From Helicobacter felistomachi (GTDB lineage Bacteria; Campylobacterota; Campylobacteria; Campylobacterales; Helicobacteraceae), in assembly GCF_030296895.1 (NCBI RefSeq), contig NZ_AP028022.1:558001-622000 (forward strand): 64,000 bases of DNA. The letters are read 5' to 3'. The notes beneath the pieces were generated by a model. It was not told the origin of the DNA. It worked only from the letters and a program-made list of their open reading frames with translations, and searched no databases. Below, one piece after another: positions 1-7,782 of the stretch (its first letter is position 1; every line of letters begins with the position of its first letter). The position numbers and the translations under genes were made by a program.

Positions 1-732
1 TACCAAAATGAGCGCATCGCTTTGCTTGAGAGCTTAGCAAAGGCGTACATTGACCTAGGCTATGTGCAAAAGGCCAGGGACATTTTAACCGAGGTGTTGC
101 GTATCGACCCACGCAACACCCACGCCTTGCACTCAATGGTGCAAGTCTACGAAACCATGTGTGAACCGCAAAAAGCCCTAGAAACTTTGGAGTGTTTGGA
201 CGCTTTGGGCGAAAGCGGCTTGTTAGACAATTACCACTACCTACAAATGCAAATCCTCATGCAAGAAGATTTGGGGCTCAAAGATCAAAGCAGGGCGATT
301 TTAAAGCTAGGCAAGGAGCAGAGCAAGCTTTATAAAAGTGCCTTAAAGCATTTAAAGACTCACCACAAAGCCCTTTTTTTGCAAGAAATCGCTGAGACGA
401 CAGAGGGCAAGGCGTTGGTGGATTTGCTTTGGGACATTGAAGAGGACGAAATTGCCCCTTATTTAACCGAGTTGCACCCCAGTGTGTTGGAGACGTTCAT
501 TGCAAAGGGCTACACTAGGGGGCGGTGTGAAACCTTGGAGCTAGAGGTGTTTCGCACCTTGCACGCCGATTACCACTTGGATTTAAACTTCAGCTACCAG
601 TGCATGGCGTGTAAGAGTGTGTCGCCCTTTGAGAGCTACCGCTGTTTGGTGTGCGCTAAAATCGGGCCCAAAGAGGTGGTTTTAAGTCTAGATAAGCACA
701 CCAGCGACCACAAGGCGAGCAATTTAAACTAG
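1..732 (+). CDS. TPR-containing protein with C-terminal zinc-ribbon-like region, HP0660 type (5' partial)
   Basis: The reading frame is open from base 1, so this is the 3' part of a gene that begins outside the window. The visible 244 residues start with helix-turn-helix repeats of TPR character ('ALLESLAKAYIDLGYVQKA', then 'ALHSMVQVYETM'). Near the C-terminus are two CxxC pairs ('CMAC' and 'CLVC') spaced like a zinc ribbon. This resembles LapB-type proteins, which combine TPRs with a rubredoxin-like metal site, but that similarity is inferred. The gene lies just upstream of rnhA, the same position as HP0660 in H. pylori. Exact function is unknown. Confidence 0.8.
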   Translation, partial: YQNERIALLESLAKAYIDLGYVQKARDILTEVLRIDPRNTHALHSMVQVYETMCEPQKALETLECLDALGESGLLDNYHYLQMQILMQEDLGLKDQSRAILKLGKEQSKLYKSALKHLKTHHKALFLQEIAETTEGKALVDLLWDIEEDEIAPYLTELHPSVLETFIAKGYTRGRCETLELEVFRTLHADYHLDLNFSYQCMACKSVSPFESYRCLVCAKIGPKEVVLSLDKHTSDHKASNLN

Positions 733-740
733 GAGGCTTC

Positions 741-1178
741 ATGAAAAGCATTGAGATTTTTTGCGATGGGTCGGCTTTAGGCAATCCGGGCTATGGGGGG
801 TATTGCTCCATTCTGCGCTACAAGGGCGTGGAGAAAATCATTAAAGGTGGGGAGCTTTACACCACGAACAACCGCATGGAGCTCACCGCTGTCATAGAAG
901 CGCTCAAAGTCCTAAAAGAGCCATGCAACATACACCTTTACAGCGATTCCATCTATGTCTGTCGGGGCATTAGCGAGTGGCTGAAAACATGGATAGCAAA
1001 AAAGTTTGTCAAAGTGAAAAATGTAGACCTGTGGCAAGAGTTTTTAAAGTTTAAAGGCGCACACACCATCACCACGCATTGGATCAAGGGACATGACGGA
1101 CACGCCGAAAACGAGCGTTGCGATAAACTCGCCAAAGAAGAAGCCCTAAGCTACAAACAAAAGGCTCAAACGTGCTGA
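741..1178 (+). CDS. rnhA: Ribonuclease HI
   Basis: Cytoplasmic endonuclease that cuts the RNA strand of RNA-DNA hybrids, for example during Okazaki primer removal. The 145 residues are the usual RNase HI length. The acidic active-site set is present: D9 in 'FCDGS', E47 in 'NNRMEL', D69 in 'YSDS' and D128 in 'CDKLAK', with the basic handle region 'WIAKKFVKVKN' before the last. The ATG at 741 has an AGGAGG Shine-Dalgarno sequence 5 bases upstream, 8 bases after the stop of the preceding gene. Its end overlaps rnc by 7 bases, so the two are probably translationally coupled. Confidence 0.96.
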   Translation: MKSIEIFCDGSALGNPGYGGYCSILRYKGVEKIIKGGELYTTNNRMELTAVIEALKVLKEPCNIHLYSDSIYVCRGISEWLKTWIAKKFVKVKNVDLWQEFLKFKGAHTITTHWIKGHDGHAENERCDKLAKEEALSYKQKAQTC

Positions 1179-1840
1179 AGTTTGCAAACCTCAACTACCA
1201 CTTCAAGGACGAGGGCTTGTTGCAACAAGCCCTGACCCACAGAAGTACGCAATCGCCCACAAATAACGAAAGGCTAGAGTTTTTAGGCGATGCCGTCTTG
1301 GATTTAGCGGTGGCTGAGATCCTTTTCGAGCGCTTTAAAGACCTGCAAGAGGGGGACTTGTCTAAAATACGCGCATCTTTAGTCAATGAAAAGGCGTTTT
1401 ATCAATTGGCTCTGCTCTTAGACTTGCAAAAACACATTGTCGTTTCGTCCGCTGAAGCGCACAACCATGGGCAGCGCAAGCCCTCCATCCTCTCAAGTGC
1501 CTTTGAGGCTTTAATGGGGGTGGTTTATTTAGAAAGTGGGTTAGAAGTGGTGAAGGCCTTAATGCAGGATTTATTGGATTTAGCCTACCCGGATTTATCC
1601 TTGCAAGCCCTTTTCACAGATTATAAAAGTGCCCTGCAAGAGCTCACCCAAGAACGTTTTAAAACCATCCCCACCTACACCTTAAAGAGCGAGAGCGGAC
1701 CCGATCACGCCAAACAATTTGAGATGCAAATTTTCATTTTAGACAAGTTGTACGCCACCTGTACGGCTAAGAGCAAGAAAGAGGCGCAACAACTCTGCGC
1801 TAAAGAGGCACTCACACAGCTTACGGGGGGCATTAAGTGA
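1172..1840 (+). CDS. rnc: Ribonuclease III
   Basis: Double-strand-specific endoribonuclease for rRNA precursor processing and structured RNA turnover. The 222-residue protein has the catalytic domain with the family signature 'NERLEFLGDAVLDL' at about residues 32-45 and a second acidic patch in 'SSAFEALMG'. A C-terminal double-stranded RNA binding domain runs from about residue 150 to the end ('YKSALQELTQERF' through 'SKKEAQQLCAKEAL'). Start is GTG inside the end of rnhA. The stop overlaps the GTG start of aroC. This rnhA-rnc-aroC order is the same as HP0661 to HP0663 in H. pylori. Confidence 0.96.
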   Translation: MLKFANLNYHFKDEGLLQQALTHRSTQSPTNNERLEFLGDAVLDLAVAEILFERFKDLQEGDLSKIRASLVNEKAFYQLALLLDLQKHIVVSSAEAHNHGQRKPSILSSAFEALMGVVYLESGLEVVKALMQDLLDLAYPDLSLQALFTDYKSALQELTQERFKTIPTYTLKSESGPDHAKQFEMQIFILDKLYATCTAKSKKEAQQLCAKEALTQLTGGIK

Positions 1841-2913
1841 ACACGCTTGGGCGGTGCTTGCGCTTAAGCACCTTTGGCGAGTCGCACGGAGTACTGATTG
1901 GGGGCGTTTTAGAGGGCGTGCCCGCAGGACTCAAAATTGATTTAGAGTTTTTGCAAGCTGAGGTGAATCGGCGCAAGAGCACAAACGCCTACACCACGCC
2001 TAGAAAAGAAGAGGACATTGTGGAGGTGGCAAGCGGGGTCTTTGAGGGGGTTAGCACGGGCGCACCCATCGGCTTACTTGTTTATAACCGCAATGTCAAA
2101 AGCAAGGATTACAGCAACATTAAAGAAGCCTTTAGGCCCGGGCATGCAGATTTTACGACTTTAGCAAAGTATGGCGTACGCGACTTTAGGGGTGGAGGGC
2201 GCACTTCGGCCAGAGAGAGCGTGGCACGGGTTGCGGCAGGGGCGATTGCCAAAATGCTTTTAAAAGAGCTAGACATACAAGTGTTTAGTGGGGTTTTTAG
2301 TGTCGCTGGGATTGAAGCGCAAAACATAGACTTTAAGCACGCCAAAACAAGCCCCATTTTTAGCCTGGACAAAAATATAGAGTCACAACAACAAGAGGCA
2401 ATTTTAAAGGCAAAGGCTGAGGGTGATAGCGTGGGGGGTGTGGTCTTGGTGCAAGCCAGTGGGGCGCATTTGCTGGGGCTTGGTGAGCCCTTGTATGACA
2501 AATTAGATGCGCGGTTAGCCAGCGTGTTTATGGGCTTAAATGGGGTCAAGGGGGTGTTTATCGGCGATCCTAGCGTGGCTCATCTAAATGGCAGTGCCTA
2601 CAACGACCCTTTAAGCCCCACAGGCTTTGCTAGTAACCACTCCGGGGGGGTGCTGGGCGGGATAGGCAGTGGGGCGGATTTGGTGGTGTGGGTGTATTTT
2701 AAGCCCACGGCAAGCATTGCTAAGGCGCAAAGCACCATCAACACCGCCCACGAGCCCATCACTTTGGAGCTAAAGGGCAGGCACGACCCGTGTATCGCCA
2801 TTCGAGGGAGTGTGGTTTGTGAGAGCTTGTTGGCTCTAGTGGTGGCGGATTTTGCGCTTTTAAATATGCCCGTTAAGCTTGCCAGTGTGCGGGCTTTTTA
2901 TCGGCAAATGTGA
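1837..2913 (+). CDS. aroC: Chorismate synthase
   Basis: Last step of the shikimate pathway: converts 5-enolpyruvylshikimate 3-phosphate to chorismate, using reduced FMN. The 358 residues show the classical signatures 'STFGESHG' near residue 10, 'PGHADFT' near 100 and 'GGGRTSARE' near 125. The GTG start overlaps the rnc stop by 4 bases. It closes a tightly packed run with rnhA and rnc. No oddities were seen. Confidence 0.96.
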   Translation: MNTLGRCLRLSTFGESHGVLIGGVLEGVPAGLKIDLEFLQAEVNRRKSTNAYTTPRKEEDIVEVASGVFEGVSTGAPIGLLVYNRNVKSKDYSNIKEAFRPGHADFTTLAKYGVRDFRGGGRTSARESVARVAAGAIAKMLLKELDIQVFSGVFSVAGIEAQNIDFKHAKTSPIFSLDKNIESQQQEAILKAKAEGDSVGGVVLVQASGAHLLGLGEPLYDKLDARLASVFMGLNGVKGVFIGDPSVAHLNGSAYNDPLSPTGFASNHSGGVLGGIGSGADLVVWVYFKPTASIAKAQSTINTAHEPITLELKGRHDPCIAIRGSVVCESLLALVVADFALLNMPVKLASVRAFYRQM

Positions 2914-2949
2914 TTTTATGCTAGAATAGCCCAAAAAAGAGAGGTGTGT

Positions 2950-3450
2950 ATGGCAAGAGCAAGAAGTAAAAAAACCACTGAGACGGGCATGCAAGACATT
3001 TACAGAAGTCTAGAATCCGGACAAAATAAAATCCAAGCCAAACAACTTTCTGCCCAGCAAGTGCTTTTAGAGTTGGAAGAGGGGAGCTTTAATGCGAAAG
3101 AGGCATGGTTTGTCAAAGACGAGCAGGATCAAAAGTTCGTGGTGATCCCCGAAGTGCTGTTGCAACACATTGTGCGGGTGATCCAAAGGGCGTATGAGGA
3201 TAAAGTGATGGTGGAGTTGGAGCGCGACATGGCAACTTTAACACCCATTGACTTTGCAGATGCGATGGCGGTGGTGTTTAAGAAGTTAGAGGGTTTGCGG
3301 GGCAAGGATGGGAGTTTGCCAAAAATCAGCTCGCTTGACTTTGTCAAACAAATTAAAAAGCAACACCCCAATTTGTTTTTTAATCTGCCCGAGTTTTTAG
3401 AGAGCAAACGCCAAGAGCTGGACCTTGATAATTTAGCTCTGCCCTTTTAG
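2950..3450 (+). CDS. Conserved Helicobacter protein, HP0664 type, unknown function
   Basis: Not recognised beyond its synteny: it sits between aroC and hemN exactly as HP0664 does in H. pylori. The 166-residue protein is soluble and charged, with no signal peptide or membrane segment. The N-terminus is very basic ('MARARSKKTTET') and the rest is predicted helical. The ATG at 2950 is chosen over the GTG at 2944 because the AGAGAGG Shine-Dalgarno sequence lies 6 bases upstream of it. A short gap after aroC contains 'TATGCTAGAATAG', an extended -10 match, so the gene may have its own promoter. The stop is 2 bases before the hemN GTG. Confidence 0.8.
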   Translation: MARARSKKTTETGMQDIYRSLESGQNKIQAKQLSAQQVLLELEEGSFNAKEAWFVKDEQDQKFVVIPEVLLQHIVRVIQRAYEDKVMVELERDMATLTPIDFADAMAVVFKKLEGLRGKDGSLPKISSLDFVKQIKKQHPNLFFNLPEFLESKRQELDLDNLALPF

Positions 3451-3452
3451 CC

Positions 3453-4820
3453 GTGCAAGAGTTAGACTTTCACAAATACGCTTCTTACTCTAAGCCCGGT
3501 CCACGCTACACGAGCTACCCCACTGCCGTGGAGTTTAACCCGAGCTTTCAAGAAGCTGACTTGTTGGAGGCGTTTGAGCGGGCGGATCAAAGGGTCCCTT
3601 TGTCTTTGTACTTCCATTTGCCCTTTTGCAAGAGTGCGTGCTATTTTTGCGCTTGCAGCGTGATTTACACAAATAGCCAAAGCAAAAAGGAACGCTACAT
3701 TGGGTATTTGGCTAAAGAGCTTGAGCTGTTAAAGTCCCATTTAGACACAAAAAGGGAGGTCGTGCAACTGCACTTTGGCGGAGGCACACCCACCTTTTAC
3801 AACGCCGAGCAGTTGGATTGCATCATCACAAGCATTCAAGCAACTTTTCCTAATTTTTCTAAAGAGGCGGAGCTTAGCTGTGAGATTGACCCGAGACATT
3901 TCAGCCTAGAGCAGATGCAGGTGTTAAAAAAGCACGGCTTTAACCGCTTAAGCTTTGGGGTGCAAGACTTTGACCCACAGGTGCAAGTGGCGGTGAATCG
4001 TTTGCAAAGTGTGGATTTAGTGGCCCAAAAGGTGCAAATCGCCCGGGATTTTGGGATCAACTCCATTAATTTTGACTTGATCTACGGTCTGCCCTTGCAG
4101 ACCATTAAAAGCTTTGAAACCACCCTATTAGAGGTGCTAAAGCTCAACCCCGATCGTTTGGCGGTCTTTAATTACGCCCATGTCCCCTGGGTCAAGCACA
4201 CCATGAAAATTGACCCCAAAACCCTGCCTAGCCCGCAAGAAAAGTTAGCGTTGTTGCAATTTTTGATCGGGTTTTTAAAAGGGCATGGCTATGAGATGAT
4301 TGGCATGGACCACTTTGCCAAAAAGGACAATGAGCTGTATTTGGCCTTACAAAACAAGCAACTTAGGCGCAACTTTCAAGGTTACACCACAAAAAAATTC
4401 TCCCAAACCATCGGGGTGGGCGTTACCAGCATTGGCGAGGGGCAAGACTACTACACGCAAAATTTTAAGGACTTGAAACGCTACGAGCAAGCCCTAGACA
4501 GCGGACATTTGCCCGTAGAGCGGGGGATTAAACTTAGCGCAGAAGATTGCCTAAGAAAAGAGGTGATCATGCACCTAATGAATAATTTGGAGCTAGATTT
4601 TCGCAGCATTGAAAGGGTCTTTAACATTGAATTTAAAACGCATTTTAAAGACGCGTTAGATGCCCTAAAACCCTATGAACAAGAGGGCTTGGTGGCGATC
4701 AGCGAGGAGGGACTCACAACCAGCCCCACGGGGGCAATGCTTGTGCGTAATTTGGCCATGGTCTTTGATGCCTATTTGGGGGCGCAAAGTGGCGCACGCC
4801 GATTTAGCCAAACACTCTAG
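3453..4820 (+). CDS. hemN: Oxygen-independent coproporphyrinogen III dehydrogenase
   Basis: Radical SAM enzyme of heme synthesis that decarboxylates coproporphyrinogen III to protoporphyrinogen IX without oxygen, as expected in a microaerophile. The 455 residues carry C59, C63, C66 and C68 in 'PFCKSACYFCACS'. The fourth cysteine distinguishes true HemN from HemW, which is encoded separately at 40836. 'HFGGGTPTF' is the SAM-binding glycine motif and 'GYTTKK' is a HemN-type substrate-loop match. Start is GTG, 2 bases after the previous stop. The 3' end overlaps the next gene in another frame. Confidence 0.95.
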   Translation: MQELDFHKYASYSKPGPRYTSYPTAVEFNPSFQEADLLEAFERADQRVPLSLYFHLPFCKSACYFCACSVIYTNSQSKKERYIGYLAKELELLKSHLDTKREVVQLHFGGGTPTFYNAEQLDCIITSIQATFPNFSKEAELSCEIDPRHFSLEQMQVLKKHGFNRLSFGVQDFDPQVQVAVNRLQSVDLVAQKVQIARDFGINSINFDLIYGLPLQTIKSFETTLLEVLKLNPDRLAVFNYAHVPWVKHTMKIDPKTLPSPQEKLALLQFLIGFLKGHGYEMIGMDHFAKKDNELYLALQNKQLRRNFQGYTTKKFSQTIGVGVTSIGEGQDYYTQNFKDLKRYEQALDSGHLPVERGIKLSAEDCLRKEVIMHLMNNLELDFRSIERVFNIEFKTHFKDALDALKPYEQEGLVAISEEGLTTSPTGAMLVRNLAMVFDAYLGAQSGARRFSQTL

Positions 4821-6129
4821 TCCTTTTGACATTGATGCTTCTTTGCAGGAGGTGGCGCAAAGATGTGTGAAGTGCGCTAAATGCGTGCCTAGTTGCACCA
4901 TTTATAGGATACATAAGGACGAGAGCACATCGCCTAGGGGCTTTTTAGACCTGATGGCACAGGTCAAACAAGAGAGCCTAGAGCTAGACAAAAGCCTTAA
5001 AAAAATCTTTGAAAGCTGTTTTTTATGCACCACTTGCGTGCAAGTCTGCCCCTTCCACTTGCCCATCGACTCCATGATTGAAAAAATCCGCCTAGCAAGC
5101 GCACATAAGCACGGCATCACTTGGCATAAAAGGGTCTATTTTTATTTGCTAAGACACCCTAGACTCATGGATATGGTCTTTAGGCTCTGCTATGCCCTAG
5201 CCCCCTGTGCCTTTAAACAAGAGGGGGATAAATTAAAGTGGCGTTTTAAAGGCTCTTTTTCTTGGCAAAAAAGGGCATTTTTTCCTTTTGTGGCTAAGAG
5301 TTTTTTACAAACTTATCAAGGCACCATCGCCCCTAAAGCCCCTTTAGAGCCCAAAGAGCCTTTAAGAAAGGTTGGGCTTTTCATCGGTTGTTTAGGCAAT
5401 TACAATTACCCGCAGGTGGGTAAAAGCCTCTTGTCCTTGCTAGACAAGCTCAATTTTAGCACTACAATCCCTAAACAGGTTTGTTGCGGCGCACCGGCGT
5501 ATTTCACAGGCGATTTTGACACCGCTTGGTTTTTGGCGAAACAAAATATTGAAAGCCTAGCCACGCTCGCCGCTGAGGTGGAGGCGATTTTAGTCCCAGA
5601 GGCAACCTGTATCAGCATGCTTAAAAAGGACTACCAACACTTGATCGAGAGTCTAAAGGACAGCCAGGAGCGCGCCCTTTGGACTGAAAAGTTTGAGAAG
5701 ATTCAAGCCAAATTGCAAATGGCATCGCATTTTCTAGCTACACAAACACCCCTAGCAAAGCACTTAGAAAAAAGCTCCCAAAGCCCCATTGGTGTTACTT
5801 ACCACGACCCATGCCACGCCAAAAAGGTGCTGGGCATCTACAAAGAGCCTAGAAGTTTGCTAAGCATCAACCACCAAATCATCGAAATGCAAGAGAGCGA
5901 CCGCTGCTGTGGCTTTGGGGGGGTTACCATGCAAAGCGAACATTACAAACTCAGTTTAAAAGCGGGCGCGCCCAAAGCCCTAGACATTGTAAACACCAAA
6001 GCGCAGGTGGTGAGTGCGGAGTGCTCGGCGTGTCGGATGCAGTTAAACAACGCTCTAGCACAGATCGACGCTCCCGTGCAATTCTTGCACCCTTTAGAAC
6101 TTTTAGACAAAAGTCTGAGCAGAGTCTAG
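4789..6129 (+). CDS. glpC: GlpC/GlcF-type (Fe-S) oxidoreductase subunit
   Basis: Iron-sulfur subunit of a membrane-associated dehydrogenase that passes electrons from a flavoprotein towards the quinone pool. Two ferredoxin-like clusters sit near the N-terminus ('CVKCAKCVPSC' and 'CFLCTTCVQVCP'). Two cysteine-rich CCG domains follow ('CLGNYNYP...CCGAP' and 'HDPCHAKK...CCGFGG'). This is the architecture of GlpC, GlcF and LldE. H. pylori HP0666, in the same place after hemN, is called glpC, but glycolate or lactate as substrate cannot be excluded. The start is uncertain: the GTG at 4789 has a GGGGG ribosome site 6 bases upstream; the ATG at 4768 is the alternative. Either overlaps hemN. Confidence 0.85.
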   Translation: MAHADLAKHSSPFDIDASLQEVAQRCVKCAKCVPSCTIYRIHKDESTSPRGFLDLMAQVKQESLELDKSLKKIFESCFLCTTCVQVCPFHLPIDSMIEKIRLASAHKHGITWHKRVYFYLLRHPRLMDMVFRLCYALAPCAFKQEGDKLKWRFKGSFSWQKRAFFPFVAKSFLQTYQGTIAPKAPLEPKEPLRKVGLFIGCLGNYNYPQVGKSLLSLLDKLNFSTTIPKQVCCGAPAYFTGDFDTAWFLAKQNIESLATLAAEVEAILVPEATCISMLKKDYQHLIESLKDSQERALWTEKFEKIQAKLQMASHFLATQTPLAKHLEKSSQSPIGVTYHDPCHAKKVLGIYKEPRSLLSINHQIIEMQESDRCCGFGGVTMQSEHYKLSLKAGAPKALDIVNTKAQVVSAECSACRMQLNNALAQIDAPVQFLHPLELLDKSLSRV

Positions 6130-6163
6130 CTTTATTTTTTTATAACAACACATGTTAAAAAAA

Positions 6164-6177
6164 TTATGCTAGAATAG
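6164..6177 (+). promoter_or_regulatory. Extended -10 promoter of the outer membrane protein gene
   Basis: TATGCTAGAATA contains the extended -10 form TGnTAGAAT (TAGAAT at 6170-6175). It lies 33 bases before the ATG at 6209 in an AT-rich stretch. The same TGnTARAAT form recurs before many genes here and fits the Helicobacter housekeeping sigma factor. Confidence 0.65.
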
Positions 6178-6208
6178 CGCAAATCATTTAACTTAAAAGA
6201 GGATCACA

Positions 6209-6940
6209 ATGAATAGAAAACTTTATGCCTTTTTATCAAGTGCCTTGGCTTTTGGCGCGACAGGGTTGCAGGCTGAGAGGAATGCGTGGTATGTGGGCGC
6301 GAGTTATGAAGTCGGGCAAGTGGGGCAGGCCGTAAGAAACCCCTCTCCCGATCAAGCTGCCATTAACCCCGTAACGGGCGGTAGATACCAATTCAGTAGA
6401 CTGCCCGCCGGCAGTTACAGCTACTTAGCCGTGATGCAGGGTTTAGGCATTAGTGCGGGGTATAAACAATTCTTTGGCAAAAAGAAATGGTTTGGGCTGC
6501 GTTACTACGGCTTTATGGACTATGGGCATGCCGTCTTTGGGGCGAATGAATTAGTTCCCGGAGCAGGCACTTTTGCCAACTTGACAGACATGTTCACCTA
6601 CGGTGGGGGCATCGACACCCTTTATGATGTCATCAATAGGCAGGATGTAACCTTTGGGTTTTTCTTAGGTGCAGCGATTGCGGGCAACTCCTGGGGCAAC
6701 ACCACGGGCGGACCGCTCATTACAATCAACTACCCCGCCACAGCTGAGAACACCATCGACCCAGCCATGTTCCAGTTTCTCTTTAATTTAGGGATGCGTA
6801 CCACCATCGGCAAACACCAAGAATTTGACTTCGGGATTAAAATCCCCACCATCAACGACTATTACTTCAACAAAAAAGGTTTGTCTTTCACCTACCGCCG
6901 TCAATACAGCTTGTATGTGGGCTACCGCTATAACTTTTAA
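6209..6940 (+). CDS. Outer membrane beta-barrel protein, Helicobacter OMP family
   Basis: A 243-residue secreted barrel protein. The signal peptide runs to about residue 22 ('ATGLQA' then 'ERNAWYVG'), and the mature start 'WYVGASYEVGQ' is typical of Helicobacter Hop/Hor proteins. Later strands have the pattern 'GLRYYGFMDYGHA' and 'FGFFLGAAIAGNSWG'. The last strand is 'YSLYVGYRYNF', ending in the terminal phenylalanine used by the outer membrane assembly machinery. It is short and without a passenger domain, so a Hor-like porin or structural OMP is likely. The Shine-Dalgarno AAGAGGA is 6-7 bases upstream. Confidence 0.88.
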   Translation: MNRKLYAFLSSALAFGATGLQAERNAWYVGASYEVGQVGQAVRNPSPDQAAINPVTGGRYQFSRLPAGSYSYLAVMQGLGISAGYKQFFGKKKWFGLRYYGFMDYGHAVFGANELVPGAGTFANLTDMFTYGGGIDTLYDVINRQDVTFGFFLGAAIAGNSWGNTTGGPLITINYPATAENTIDPAMFQFLFNLGMRTTIGKHQEFDFGIKIPTINDYYFNKKGLSFTYRRQYSLYVGYRYNF

Positions 6941-6951
6941 TGTTAGAATAC
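6941..6951 (+). promoter_or_regulatory. Extended -10 promoter of the coiled-coil protein gene
   Basis: TGTTAGAATA begins directly after the OMP stop codon (TAGAAT at 6944-6949), 24 bases before the ATG at 6974. It suggests the following gene is transcribed on its own. Confidence 0.6.
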
Positions 6952-6973
6952 CCCTAAAAACAAAAGGGGTGAA

Positions 6974-7564
6974 ATGCCAGAGACACAGCAGTTACAAGCG
7001 ATCTTAGAGAAGGCTTTAAGCGACATTAAAGAGGTTCTAGCCTCTAGCTTTGAAGCCCATTTCAACACTCTCTTGGAAAAAGAAAGACTTGAACTTGAAA
7101 AGCAGTTTGCCACGAGGTTGCAAGAGAAAGACAAGAAAATCTCTAACCAGCAGAAAGCCCTCTTTGACACCACGACCAAATTAAAGGCGGTGAAAACCGA
7201 GCTAGGGCAACTCAAACAACAAAACAACGAGAAACAAAGACGTGAGAGCCCCAAAGTCGCGGGTTTAAAAGCCGCCATAGAGAATCAACAAAGATGTATT
7301 GAGAAGCTCAAAGCCCGTTTAAAACACACAGAGTTAGAGGGCGAAAGCGCGGAGGTTGAGGGGGGCAGTGCGCCCAATCTTTTAGAATTGCAAGAGCGCA
7401 TTGCCTACTTGGAGCAGACCATCAAGGCACAAAACTACCATATCCAAAGCCAACGTAATTTGATTTTAGGCTATCAGGAACAATTTGAAAACACCAACTT
7501 ACCTTGGGACACCAAAGAATCGTTAAAAGACGGCCTAGAGGGCGAAAAAGAGGATAAATCTTAA
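6974..7564 (+). CDS. Coiled-coil protein of unknown function
   Basis: A 196-residue protein, not recognised. It is almost entirely heptad-like and charged: residues 30-80 ('LLEKERLELEKQFATRLQEK' onward) and residues 95-170 form two long predicted coiled coils. These are separated by a short acidic, glycine- and serine-containing linker ('EGESAEVEGGSAPN'). No signal peptide or membrane segment. Shine-Dalgarno AAAAGGGG is 5-6 bases before the ATG. It has its own promoter after the OMP gene and converges on ccoG. A structural or scaffolding role is possible but nothing in the sequence proves it. Confidence 0.75.
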   Translation: MPETQQLQAILEKALSDIKEVLASSFEAHFNTLLEKERLELEKQFATRLQEKDKKISNQQKALFDTTTKLKAVKTELGQLKQQNNEKQRRESPKVAGLKAAIENQQRCIEKLKARLKHTELEGESAEVEGGSAPNLLELQERIAYLEQTIKAQNYHIQSQRNLILGYQEQFENTNLPWDTKESLKDGLEGEKEDKS

Positions 7565-7782
7565 GTTTGCTTAAAGTAACTTAAGTCTAGGTGGGTGGCC
7601 CCGCTTAAGGGGGCAAGGGGTTTAGGTTAGCTCCACCTTAAGGGCTTTTCACTTAGGATTTCGTGCACCTCTTTAGGCGAGTGAACGCGCGAGCCTTGAT
7701 CTAGCACAGCCTTTTGAAGTTGGTGTCTTCACTCTAACACCCCATGAAATCAGCGCACCCCCTCAAGTTTATGCACCTTGAT
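7565..7782. other. Intergenic region between convergent genes, possible gene remnant on the minus strand
   Basis: 218 bases between the coiled-coil gene and ccoG. A short hairpin (CCCC GCTTAA GGGG) lies near 7600 but has no T run. On the minus strand a short open stretch ends at a TAA (7627-7629) and reads 'LDQGSRVHSPKEVHEIL', which looks like real protein sequence but is not recognised. A TGA closes it upstream. It may be the tail of a lost gene. Confidence 0.35.

Noticed and set aside
2109-2549. 146-codon minus-strand ORF inside aroC
   Set aside because: Lies wholly opposite a well supported core gene; low-complexity composition typical of shadow frames.
7595-7612. CCCC-GCTTAA-GGGG hairpin as an intrinsic terminator
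   Set aside because: Short stem and no T run on either strand.
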